Source: an uncultured Eggerthellaceae bacterium
GTDB taxonomy: Bacteria; Actinomycetota; Coriobacteriia; Coriobacteriales; Eggerthellaceae
Reading direction: 5' to 3'
Assembly: GCA_949450265.1 (NCBI GenBank)
Contig: CASTMW010000029.1
Coordinates: 1-14,956, forward strand
Length of the DNA stretch: 14,956 nucleotides
Part shown: positions 7,104 through 14,302 of the stretch, one piece after another
Numbering within the stretch: the stretch's first letter is position 1
Layout of the letters: each line of letters begins with the position of its first letter
Program-made: the position numbers and the translations under genes
Notes under the pieces: model-generated
Database searches by the model: none
What the model was told of the DNA's origin: nothing
What the model saw: the letters and a program-made list of their open reading frames with translations, nothing else

Positions 7104-7687
7104 AGCGCTGCTCCCTTCTCGGCGAAGAATGCGCGCCCGGCGCGGAAGGCATCGATATTGGCCTCTACGGTCTTCGGGGGCACGAAGGCGCTCACCGTGT
7201 CGATCCAGGCACCTTCCTCGAAATTGAGGATGGCCGAGAGCGCGCCCAGCATCACCATGTTCGACGCTTTGGCGTTCCCCGCTTCCACAGCAGTTGCTCG
7301 GGCAGGTACGATGGTTGCGCCCGCCGCTTGCAGGCGTCCCACCAGATCGGCAGGCACGGGATTTCTGCCCGTAAGCACCGATGCGGGCTTGATAAGCTCG
7401 TCACTCACGATAAGATGGCCGCCTTCGCGCAACATAGGAAGATTACGCAGCGCCTCGATCAGCTCGAACGAGATGACGATATCGGCGATACCCGGGCCGC
7501 ACACCATGGATGCCACCTCATCGCCGAACACCACATCGGTGACTACCGCGCCACCCCGCTGTGACATGCCATGGATCTCGGATACTTTCACGTGCTTGCC
7601 GCACCGCAGCGCCGTTTGAGCCAGCACATGCGCAGCCAAGATGGTGCCCTGACCGCCAACGCCGCAAAGAAAGACCTTGTTCGACAT
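7100..7687 (-). CDS. iorB: Indolepyruvate:ferredoxin oxidoreductase, beta subunit
   Basis: Gamma-domain-type subunit of IOR, which oxidatively decarboxylates indolepyruvate and other arylpyruvates to aryl-acetyl-CoA with reduction of ferredoxin; the reaction can run in reverse. It has 195 residues, the usual size. The glycine-rich opening is GVGGQG (9-14) and the signature EIHGMSQRGGAV is at 37-48. ATG 7687 has AAGGAG overlapping the iorA stop with 5 bases of spacing. The stop overlaps the start of the ACT gene. The fixed partner is IorA immediately upstream. Confidence 0.95.
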   Translation of the reverse strand: MSNKVFLCGVGGQGTILAAHVLAQTALRCGKHVKVSEIHGMSQRGGAVVTDVVFGDEVASMVCGPGIADIVISFELIEALRNLPMLREGGHLIVSDELIKPASVLTGRNPVPADLVGRLQAAGATIVPARATAVEAGNAKASNMVMLGALSAILNFEEGAWIDTVSAFVPPKTVEANIDAFRAGRAFFAEKGAAL

Positions 7688-7696
7688 GATCGCTCC

Positions 7697-9427
7697 TTAT
7701 TCCGCAACTTCGATCGCATTGAATCGGCAATACTGGGCGCATTGCCCGCAGCCGATGCACGCATCCATATCGATATAGGACAGGCCGGTATCGGCGTGCT
7801 TCCCGATGGCAGGGCAGCCCAGCGTCAGGCACACGCCGCACCCCGTACAGCTAGTGATGAGGTATGGCTTGCTGCGCACGCGATCGATAAGTACGCAGGG
7901 TCGACGGAAGACGATCACGGAGAGTGTGTCGGTTTCGCTCGTCGCAGCTTTCAGAGCGCTGCGCACTGCTTGCATGTCGTTGGGATCCACCACGGAGACA
8001 TCCTCGATGCCAAGCGATGCCACGATGCCTTCGATATCCATCTCGCGGCTTGGACGCTCTTGCAGCGTGGTGCCGTTGAACGGATTGCCCTGGCGTCCTG
8101 TCATGGCGGTCGTACGGTTGTCCAAGACGCAGATGGTGCCGCCACCGCGATTGTACGCCGTTGACAATAATGAGCTCAGGCCGGAATGGGCGAAAGTGGA
8201 ATCCCCAATGACGCCAACCACGGGACGATGACCCTTTGATGCTAAGGCCAGCTCGAAGCCGTGCGCCATGCTGACCGAGGCCCCCATGCACACGCAGGCA
8301 TCCATGCACGACAGCGGTGGCAGCGCCCCGAGCGTATAGCAGCCGATATCGCCGCAGACGATGGCCTTGAGCCGCGAGAGCTCCTTGAACACCAATCGGT
8401 GCGGGCAACCAGGACAGAGCGCTGGCGGGCGAGCAGGCACGTCATCTGCGGGCATATGGTGTGCAGGAGCCGCTTCGCCGAACGCAGCGCGGATCAACGA
8501 AGGGTTCAGTTCGCCATCGCGGGGCAAGGAGCACGGTGTGCTATCCACGACGATCCCGAGCGCCGCCACCGCATCGTGCAAGTAGGTCGACGCTTCCTCG
8601 ATCACATAGAGCGTATCGACCGATGCTGCGAAGGTGCGTAGGCGCTCCTTCGGAAGCGGCCAGGTGACTCCCAGCTTGAAGACGCTTGCATCGGGCAGCG
8701 CTTCACGCACATGTTGGAATACCGCGCCGCTGCAGATCACCCCGACCGCGCTCGTCCCCTCTATGACCTGGTTGTAGGGGCATGTCTCCACCCATGCCTC
8801 AAGGGCACCGATGCGCTCCAACTGCACCTTGCGCCGTGGCTTGGCGAAAGCGGGCATCATCACCCACTTCGCCGGATCGCTCTCGTAGGGATGTTCCGGC
8901 GGCGTTGCGCGCTCGGCAGGTTCGACCGGCGTGCGCGTGTGCGAGATGCGCACGGTGGAGCGGATCAGAACGGGCACGTCGAAGCGCTCCGAGAGTTCAT
9001 AGGCATCCGCGGTCATGTCTTGGGCTTCCTGCGAATCGGATGGGTCCAGCATGGGAACATGAGCCGCAGCCGCATAATAGTGGGAATCCTGCTCGTTCTG
9101 CGAGCTGTACATGCCCGGGTCATCGGCGACCAGCATGACAAGGCCCCCATTGACCCCGGTATAGGCCGCCGTGAACAAGGGATCGGCGGCCACATTCAAG
9201 CCCACGTGCTTGCAGCTGACGAACGCCCGCGCACCAGCAGCCGATGCTCCCACGCCCACTTCCAGCGCCACCTTCTCGTTCACGCACCATCCCGCATAGA
9301 CCTCGGGCAGCTTCGCGAAGGCCTCCATGGCTTCCGTGGAAGGAGTGCCGGGATAGGCCGCTCCGATCGTGGCACCCGCTGCCCATGCCCCTTGTGCTAT
9401 CGCTTCATTGCCGGAAAGCAATTCCAT
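7697..9427 (-). CDS. iorA: Indolepyruvate:ferredoxin oxidoreductase, alpha subunit
   Basis: Large TPP- and iron-sulfur-containing subunit of IOR, 576 residues, full length. The N-terminal pyrimidine-binding domain begins with the YPGTPSTE signature (25-32). The central PALCPGCPHR is at 335-344. The TPP/Mg motif has GDS at 408-410 and Asn437 in LDNRTTAMTG (435-444). The C-terminal ferredoxin domain has two 4Fe-4S clusters: Cys527, 530, 533, 538 and Cys557, 560, 563, 567. No upstream in-frame start exists between 9427 and the FHA gene, and the ribosome-binding site is weak (GAGAGCGAG). It lies 26 bases after the FHA gene and 9 before iorB. Confidence 0.96.
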   Translation of the reverse strand: MELLSGNEAIAQGAWAAGATIGAAYPGTPSTEAMEAFAKLPEVYAGWCVNEKVALEVGVGASAAGARAFVSCKHVGLNVAADPLFTAAYTGVNGGLVMLVADDPGMYSSQNEQDSHYYAAAAHVPMLDPSDSQEAQDMTADAYELSERFDVPVLIRSTVRISHTRTPVEPAERATPPEHPYESDPAKWVMMPAFAKPRRKVQLERIGALEAWVETCPYNQVIEGTSAVGVICSGAVFQHVREALPDASVFKLGVTWPLPKERLRTFAASVDTLYVIEEASTYLHDAVAALGIVVDSTPCSLPRDGELNPSLIRAAFGEAAPAHHMPADDVPARPPALCPGCPHRLVFKELSRLKAIVCGDIGCYTLGALPPLSCMDACVCMGASVSMAHGFELALASKGHRPVVGVIGDSTFAHSGLSSLLSTAYNRGGGTICVLDNRTTAMTGRQGNPFNGTTLQERPSREMDIEGIVASLGIEDVSVVDPNDMQAVRSALKAATSETDTLSVIVFRRPCVLIDRVRSKPYLITSCTGCGVCLTLGCPAIGKHADTGLSYIDMDACIGCGQCAQYCRFNAIEVAE

Positions 9428-9453
9428 GGCATTCTCGCTCTCGATCGCATGCT

Positions 9454-9888
9454 CTACGCCTCGTAGATGAACGCGAAGGCGCCGATCTGCACGATGTCAC
9501 CATCGACCAGGGCTTTCGCATTCACATTCTGGTTGTTGACCCACACCCCATTGAACGATTGCTCATCGCGGATCACATGACAACCACCTTCGAAGCAGAT
9601 GTTGGCATGCTCGCGCGAGACGGTCATGTCGTTCAGGAAGATGCCGCAGCTGGGGTTGCGCCCGATCGTGGTGCACCCCTCGCCCAATTCGTAATCCACG
9701 CCCACACGCGGCCCACGAATGGTGCGCAGCAGAGCGCTCGTCGATGGCTTCGCCGGTGGGATATCCTCTATGCTCTCGCGCACGGGGGTGAAGCCGCGTG
9801 TGGTGCCCACCAGCTTGAAGCCGCACACGCTGCATTGGCCGTCGGTCGGGTCCACCACCGAACGGCATACGGGGCATCTCTCAGTCAT
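9454..9888 (-). CDS. Zinc-ribbon/FHA-domain protein
   Basis: A 144-residue protein with an N-terminal zinc ribbon (Cys5, Cys8, Cys19, Cys22; CPVC and CSVC) and a linker to about residue 60. A C-terminal FHA domain spans about 70-143. The phosphothreonine-binding features are present: GR at 76-77, SREH at 91-94, and Asn113-Gly114 in FNGVWVN. Such domains read Ser/Thr kinase signals, so it may link phosphorylation to wall growth or metabolism; no kinase gene is in the window. Start ATG 9888 is favoured by GGAG with 5-base spacing; an upstream in-frame ATG at 9909 has only a weak site. It sits between the carboxypeptidase and iorA in the same run. Confidence 0.87.
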   Translation of the reverse strand: MTERCPVCRSVVDPTDGQCSVCGFKLVGTTRGFTPVRESIEDIPPAKPSTSALLRTIRGPRVGVDYELGEGCTTIGRNPSCGIFLNDMTVSREHANICFEGGCHVIRDEQSFNGVWVNNQNVNAKALVDGDIVQIGAFAFIYEA

Positions 9889-9936
9889 CTTCGCTCCGAT
9901 CGATCGCATTGGCCTGCATCGTTCGATCCGCCCTCC

Positions 9937-11313
9937 TCAAAGGACCGTAGGGGTCTGGTTCAGTACCACCGATTCCGCCTTGTCCGTTTGCCCGGTGAAG
10001 AAGCCCACGATGGCGCCCCACCCAAGCTGGATGGATTCCAGCAGGTTCGGGGCCGCCACTGCTTCGCATGCGACGATATCCTGCTCGGCGATCTGCTGGT
10101 TGCGCTGGAAGAAGGTGGCATGACCGACCACCTCTCCTACCTCAACGGCGCCTGAGATCTCGTAGAACTCAAAGCTCTGGCTGACATTGCCATCAAGCGT
10201 GAAGATATCCACCGTTGCGTCAGGATCGGCGAACGTGGCCTTGAAGCTCTTGTCCACCTGATCGCTCAATCCTACCTCCGCCACAACGGGGACCTCGCGT
10301 TCTGCGCCGTCGAACTGCACAGTGATCATCTCGTCGTCATTGGCAAGTGGATAGGCCATCTTGTGCCCGTAGTACCAATCGAACAGCGTCATGGTGTCAG
10401 TGAAGCGCTGCGCTTCGCTCGGGGCATCCAACACGATGGAGTACACCATGTCCCCATCCCGCTCGCACGCGCCCGCGAAGCACGCGCCCGCCAGATCAGT
10501 GTATCCCGTCTTCACGCCGCACGCGCCGTCATAGGTTCCCAACAGCTCGTCAGTCGTGGTGACCTTCACGGTGGTCTTGGCACCATCGCGCACGACGCTC
10601 AGGTCGGCCTCCGGGGTATCCACGATGGAGCGGAACAGCTCGCTTTCCATGGCGCAGGCCACGATCTTGCACGTCTCGGCGGCGGTGCTGTGTAGGTTGC
10701 CCGCGTAGGTGCCATAATCGAGCCCATGGGCGTTCTCGAAGACGGTGTTCTCACAACCCAGCTCAGCGGCCTTGTCGTTCATGGCAGCCACGAAGGCAGC
10801 GTTGCCGACCGCATCATCGTCGGTATCCGCCATCATCTTGCCCAGCGTCTCGGCAATGGCGATGCCCGCATCGTTACCCGACGGGATCATGAGCGCCTTC
10901 AGCGCCTCTTCCAGCACCAGGATATCGCCTGCTTTGAGCCCTGCAGTGGACTCTCCCACCGACGCCGCATTGACCGAAACCACGATCGGGGTGTCCAGCG
11001 AGGCTTGCTCCATGGCAACGATAGCGGTCATCACCTTGGTGATGGAAGCGATGTTCGCCGAGGCCGACGCATCACGCGTGAAGAACACCTCGCCATCCGC
11101 ATCCACCAAGATGGCATGCTCTGCTTCGATGGACGGGCACACCGCCGCGCTGAGCGAGCGCGCCTCCACCGTGCCACCGGTGATCTCGTCGGTCTTGCGC
11201 ACCTCGGCGTGCGCGTGTGCGGGCAGCACGGCCAGCGATACGGCCAGCACAGCAGCAAGAGCGCCGCTCGCCACCGTGCGAACGCGCAGTATGGGCACGG
11301 TCCTAGAGCGCAT
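9937..11313 (-). CDS. D-alanyl-D-alanine carboxypeptidase (S11 family, PBP5-like)
   Basis: Low-molecular-weight penicillin-binding protein that trims the terminal D-Ala of peptidoglycan stem peptides outside the cell. An N-terminal signal peptide (about 1-36, ending LPAHAHA) exports it. The active-site triad of motifs is intact: Ser90-x-x-Lys93 (SITK), Ser145-Gly-Asn147 (SGN) and Lys268-Thr-Gly270 (KTG). A PBP5_C-type beta domain follows. A C-terminal helix (LLESIQLGWGAIVGFF) could act as amphipathic anchor. At 458 residues the length is normal. ATG 11313 overlaps the upstream ACT gene by 11 bp, so translation is probably coupled; GTG at 11298 is a less likely alternative. Its location inside an IOR/PaaK operon is unusual. 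Confidence 0.94.
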   Translation of the reverse strand: MRSRTVPILRVRTVASGALAAVLAVSLAVLPAHAHAEVRKTDEITGGTVEARSLSAAVCPSIEAEHAILVDADGEVFFTRDASASANIASITKVMTAIVAMEQASLDTPIVVSVNAASVGESTAGLKAGDILVLEEALKALMIPSGNDAGIAIAETLGKMMADTDDDAVGNAAFVAAMNDKAAELGCENTVFENAHGLDYGTYAGNLHSTAAETCKIVACAMESELFRSIVDTPEADLSVVRDGAKTTVKVTTTDELLGTYDGACGVKTGYTDLAGACFAGACERDGDMVYSIVLDAPSEAQRFTDTMTLFDWYYGHKMAYPLANDDEMITVQFDGAEREVPVVAEVGLSDQVDKSFKATFADPDATVDIFTLDGNVSQSFEFYEISGAVEVGEVVGHATFFQRNQQIAEQDIVACEAVAAPNLLESIQLGWGAIVGFFTGQTDKAESVVLNQTPTVL

Positions 11314-11725
11314 CGATCTCGTCGTGGTCGACGATATGGAACCCCGCCTCAGAGAGCTTCTGCTCGCAGTGGTCCCCTTCGATTTTCAGCACGTCAATGG
11401 CCGACTCATCGCGCACAGCAAAGCAGTAGGCGTATTCGATGTTCATATCGGCATCCTCGCAGAACCTGAGCAAGCGCGCCAGACCGCCGGGCTCGTTGGG
11501 AATGCGTACCGCAATCACCGGCGTCACCGCAGCGCGGAATCCCGCATCGGTCAGGATGGATGCGGCCACCTCCGGCGTTTCGCAGAAGATGCGCGCCACG
11601 CCGAAATCCTTCGTGTCAGCCACGTAGAGCGCGTGCATGTTGATCTCCGCAGACGCGATGGCATCCACCGCGCGGGCAAGATGCCCCTTCTCGTTCTGCA
11701 GGAATACGGTCAGTTGGGAAATCAT
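11303..11725 (-). CDS. Second paired-ACT-domain protein
   Basis: A 140-residue paralogue of the ACT protein next to iorB, again with two ACT domains: KGHLARAVDAIASAEINM in the first half and PGGLARLLRFCEDADMNI in the second. Ligand and partner are unknown; amino-acid sensing is inferred from the fold. ATG 11725 is chosen because GGAG lies 5 bases upstream of it. A GTG at 11731 would overlap the previous stop as GTGA and add two residues, and cannot be excluded. It follows the PaaK-like half of the chimeric ORF, mirroring the ACT/paaK pairing downstream, which suggests a duplicated paaK-ACT module. Confidence 0.87.
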   Translation of the reverse strand: MISQLTVFLQNEKGHLARAVDAIASAEINMHALYVADTKDFGVARIFCETPEVAASILTDAGFRAAVTPVIAVRIPNEPGGLARLLRFCEDADMNIEYAYCFAVRDESAIDVLKIEGDHCEQKLSEAGFHIVDHDEIDAL

Positions 11726-11727
11726 CG

Positions 11728-13230
11728 TCACTCCGCCTCTCTCAGGTCGATAACGCGCTTCGCCTTGCCCATCGAGCGCTCGATGGTCTTCGGTTCCACG
11801 ATCTTGACATCCACGTTCACCTGCAAGTTGCTCTTCAGCTCGGCCTGCAAGCGACGTTTCAGATCCTCGAGCACCCGCACTTCGTCGATCGGGAAATCCG
11901 GTTCCGTCTCCACATGCAGCGCCACCGCATCGAGCGCCCCTTCGCGCGTGAGCACGATCTGATACTGCGATGCGATCTCGGGGAAACCGGTGATGACCTG
12001 CTCGATCTGGCTGGGGAAGACGTTGACGCCGCGGATGATCAGCATGTCATCGGTGCGCCCACGCAAACGGTCGATCTTGCGATGCGTGCGCCCGCATGCG
12101 CACGCATCGCTGATGATGCGCGTGACATCGCGCGTGCGATAGCGGATCATCGGCGAGCATTCGCGTGTCAGCGTAGTGATGACCAGTTCGCCCCATTCTC
12201 CATCAGGCAACGCTTCGCCCGTGTCAGGGTCGATGATCTCGCAGAGGAACTGATCCTCGGCGATATGCAACCCTCCCCGTTCCTTGCATTCCATGGCAAC
12301 GCCCGGGCCCATGATCTCGGAGAGTCCGTACACATCGCAATACTGAATGCCCAGCTTGGATGCGATCTCCGCTCGCATGTTCTCGGAGCAGGGCTCCGCG
12401 CCGAAGATGCCGCCCTCGCGTCCCACCTCGAACGCATCGGTGGCCAGTTGATGGGAGGGCATGACTGCATCGAGCGTCTGGGCGTTCGCCATCCACATGG
12501 TGCGATTCGCCTGGGCCTCCGATACCGAGATCTGCTCGGCCACCGCGTCCATCTCGTCCATGAGCTGGTCGATATCGGCCGAATCCGCGGTCTCTTGGCT
12601 ATCAAAGATGAAGGCGGTGGTGGCTGCAAGGTGCATGCCGTAGCGCGCCTGCACCGCCTCAGCCGCCTCATCCACCGTCATGCCCGAAACATCGATATCC
12701 CCAATGCTGACACCTTGATGGATGCGGCCATGGGTCATCAGCGCATCGATACCCACGCCGGCACCGATGATGAGCGCGCACGCGAGCGCCACGCAGGCAA
12801 GATGACTCTTCTCCCAGAGGTGCCCAAGGGCTGTGATGATGCGCTGCGAGACGCTCGGTACCGGGCGCGATGATGCTTGCGGCCGGGATGCGCGAGTTGC
12901 CGAGGATGCGCATGCGCGGCGAGAGTCCTGGACGCCACGCATGATACGAGGATCGCGAAGGTCCGCTGACGGCGGGGTCGTACGGGAAGGCGGGCGTGTT
13001 GAGCGCTGCGCGATGCCACCCGATGAGCGCCGTGTTTCCCGTGTCGGCTGCGACGGCCGCCGAGACGGGACCGGAGCCGAGGATCGCGCACGCACCTCAC
13101 CGCTTGTGCTCCGGGAGACCGATCGTGCGTTCACCGGGCGCTCATACGAGCGCTGCTGCCCTTCACGCTGCCTTTCATCGCGCGGCACCCTTCCGCCACC
13201 AGCGTTCGGGCGCATGCTGGCGCTCGTCAC
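11728..13230 (-). CDS. Chimeric ORF: N-terminal YoaR/VanW-type half fused in frame to C-terminal PaaK half
   Basis: A 500-residue ORF of two unrelated parts. Residues 1-135 are Arg/Ser/Pro-rich and cytosolic. A membrane helix lies at about 142-165. It is followed by a YoaR/VanW-type opening (GVSIGDIDVSGMTVDEA, 174-190) running to VGREGG (269-274). From GIFGAEPC (274-281) it is a phenylacetate-CoA ligase C-terminal half: YGLSEIMGPG 301-310, YRTRDVTRI 364-372, RTDDMLIIRGVNVFPSQIE 392-410, SMGKAKRVID 486-495. The ligase half lacks everything matching about residues 1-238 of the intact PaaK, including SSGTTG, and the wall-protein half lacks the VanW domain, so neither activity is expected. GTG 13230 overlaps the pgsA stop (GTGA), with AAGG 7 bases upstream. 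The frame is open throughout. This is either a real deletion fusion or an assembly collapse. Confidence 0.82.
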   Translation of the reverse strand: MTSASMRPNAGGGRVPRDERQREGQQRSYERPVNARSVSRSTSGEVRARSSAPVPSRRPSQPTRETRRSSGGIAQRSTRPPSRTTPPSADLRDPRIMRGVQDSRRACASSATRASRPQASSRPVPSVSQRIITALGHLWEKSHLACVALACALIIGAGVGIDALMTHGRIHQGVSIGDIDVSGMTVDEAAEAVQARYGMHLAATTAFIFDSQETADSADIDQLMDEMDAVAEQISVSEAQANRTMWMANAQTLDAVMPSHQLATDAFEVGREGGIFGAEPCSENMRAEIASKLGIQYCDVYGLSEIMGPGVAMECKERGGLHIAEDQFLCEIIDPDTGEALPDGEWGELVITTLTRECSPMIRYRTRDVTRIISDACACGRTHRKIDRLRGRTDDMLIIRGVNVFPSQIEQVITGFPEIASQYQIVLTREGALDAVALHVETEPDFPIDEVRVLEDLKRRLQAELKSNLQVNVDVKIVEPKTIERSMGKAKRVIDLREAE

Positions 13231-13853
13231 GAAGCCGCCTTCGTGCACACAGTGCGTCGTTCGCCGATCATACGGGCAGCCACCACGCAATAGTAGATAG
13301 TCACGCCGATCTGCAGCACCAGGCCCACATACACCGACCAGATGCCCCATGATGCCCATGCGGTATTGAAGCCGGGAAGCCAGCTTGCATCGCACCACCC
13401 CAGTCCCGGCACGAGCGGCTCGCCGAGCAGCAGGCCTGCGATGCCGAAGAAGAGGAACGTGGTGGCGAACTTGCCAGGATAGATGACCGGTACGCGGATA
13501 TCGAAGCGCCTCAGCAACACCGCACCGCCGATGAGTAGGAACACCTCGCGCGCGAAGATGAGCACCATGATCCACAGCGGCAGGCCGCCGATCGCGAACG
13601 CACCGATGACGCCGGATACCATAAGGGTGGTATCCACAGCCGGATCAAGCAGTTTTCCCAGGTTGGACACTTGATTCGTGCGACGCGCGACCTGCCCGTC
13701 GACGAAATCGGTGGCCGCGGCGAAAGCGAAGACGATGGTGGCAGCGATGCTATGACCGCCGAACAGCAGCACAAGATAGACCGGCACGAGACAGAGCCGT
13801 GCCAGCGAGATGACGTTCGGAACGGTGAGCACCTTGCTGCTAGATTCTTCCAT
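13227..13853 (-). CDS. pgsA: CDP-alcohol phosphatidyltransferase, probably phosphatidylglycerophosphate synthase
   Basis: Integral membrane enzyme transferring a phosphatidyl group from CDP-diacylglycerol to an alcohol, probably glycerol-3-phosphate. The complete signature D-x2-D-G-x2-A-R-x8-G-x3-D-x3-D is visible, beginning DFVDGQVAR (49-57 from this start) and ending GKLLDPAVD. Several hydrophobic helices follow. The start is placed at ATG 13853 (208 residues). A second ATG at 13860-13862 would add three residues (MCV), but it is part of a likely -10 element, and neither start has a ribosome-binding site, so a leaderless transcript is suspected. The acceptor alcohol is inferred. It heads the long minus-strand run and overlaps the next ORF by 4 bp. 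Confidence 0.87.
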   Translation of the reverse strand: MEESSSKVLTVPNVISLARLCLVPVYLVLLFGGHSIAATIVFAFAAATDFVDGQVARRTNQVSNLGKLLDPAVDTTLMVSGVIGAFAIGGLPLWIMVLIFAREVFLLIGGAVLLRRFDIRVPVIYPGKFATTFLFFGIAGLLLGEPLVPGLGWCDASWLPGFNTAWASWGIWSVYVGLVLQIGVTIYYCVVAARMIGERRTVCTKAAS

Positions 13854-13860
13854 GACGCAC

Positions 13861-13889
13861 ATAATACCAGTTAGAACACTCTTTTCGAA
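13861..13889 (-). promoter_or_regulatory. Candidate promoter for a leaderless pgsA transcript
   Basis: Read on the minus strand, TTCGAA (13884-13889) and TATTAT (13861-13866) are separated by 17 bases. The -10 ends only 7 bases before ATG 13853, so transcription would begin at or next to that start codon. The -35 matches poorly (3 of 6). The gap to echF (13863-13934) holds no clear terminator. Confidence 0.45.
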
Positions 13890-13934
13890 GGAGCACGAGC
13901 GTCTTCAGCACAACATCACAAGCGTATGCGCATC

Positions 13935-14297
13935 CTATGCGTTCGCGCTCGCCTTCTTATCGGGCACGGCAAGGTCGACCGCGTGCTTCTGAGCGGTGAC
14001 CGGCGTGCTGGAACCATCCATGGAAAGGCACTTCGTCGGGCAAGCGCGCACACAGCTTCCACATAGGACGCAGGAGAACGGGTCTATCTCCCACATGCGG
14101 CCCTTCTTATCCACGGTGATGCAGTGACAGGGGCACACCCGCGCGCACATACCGCAAAGAATGCACTCATCGACCGCATTGACGATGTGCCCCTTCTGCT
14201 GCGGATACGGCGTCTTGGTCTGCATGGGGTACAGCAACGTCTCCGGCTTCTTGAACAGGCTGCCGAAGGTCATGCCTCCCAGTTTGAAGCTTCCCAT
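13935..14297 (-). CDS. echF: Ech-type hydrogenase polyferredoxin subunit
   Basis: A 120-residue NuoI-like electron-transfer subunit of a membrane-bound group 4 [NiFe] hydrogenase. It carries two 4Fe-4S motifs: Cys45, 48, 51, 55 (CILCGMCARVCP) and Cys76, 79, 82, 86 (CVLCGSCVRACP). It would pass electrons between ferredoxin and the small hydrogenase subunit at the cytoplasmic face. ATG 14297 is chosen for the purine-rich GGAAAGGTAGGG just upstream; an in-frame extension into echE is not needed. It starts 5 bases after the echE stop and is the last gene of that operon in the window. CooX or another group 4 homologue is possible. Confidence 0.85.
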   Translation of the reverse strand: MGSFKLGGMTFGSLFKKPETLLYPMQTKTPYPQQKGHIVNAVDECILCGMCARVCPCHCITVDKKGRMWEIDPFSCVLCGSCVRACPTKCLSMDGSSTPVTAQKHAVDLAVPDKKASANA

Positions 14298-14302
14298 GGT
14301 CC

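Noticed and set aside
9881..9919. Twelve-codon ORF (ATG at 9919) in the carboxypeptidase-FHA gap, ending over the FHA start, with a strong GGAGG upstream.
   Set aside because: The spacing from GGAGG to the ATG is about 12 bases, too long, and the peptide has no regulatory signature. It may only help couple translation.
10745..11962. Plus-strand open frame of 405 codons opposite the carboxypeptidase and ACT genes.
   Set aside because: Antisense to genes with intact catalytic motifs; composition is Ser/Ala/Arg-rich and no domain is seen.
13231..13575. The chimeric ORF's frame stays open upstream to an ATG at 13575, adding 115 residues.
   Set aside because: This stretch overlaps pgsA in another frame and gives Arg-rich, low-complexity sequence. 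The GTG at 13230, overlapping the pgsA stop, is the better start.
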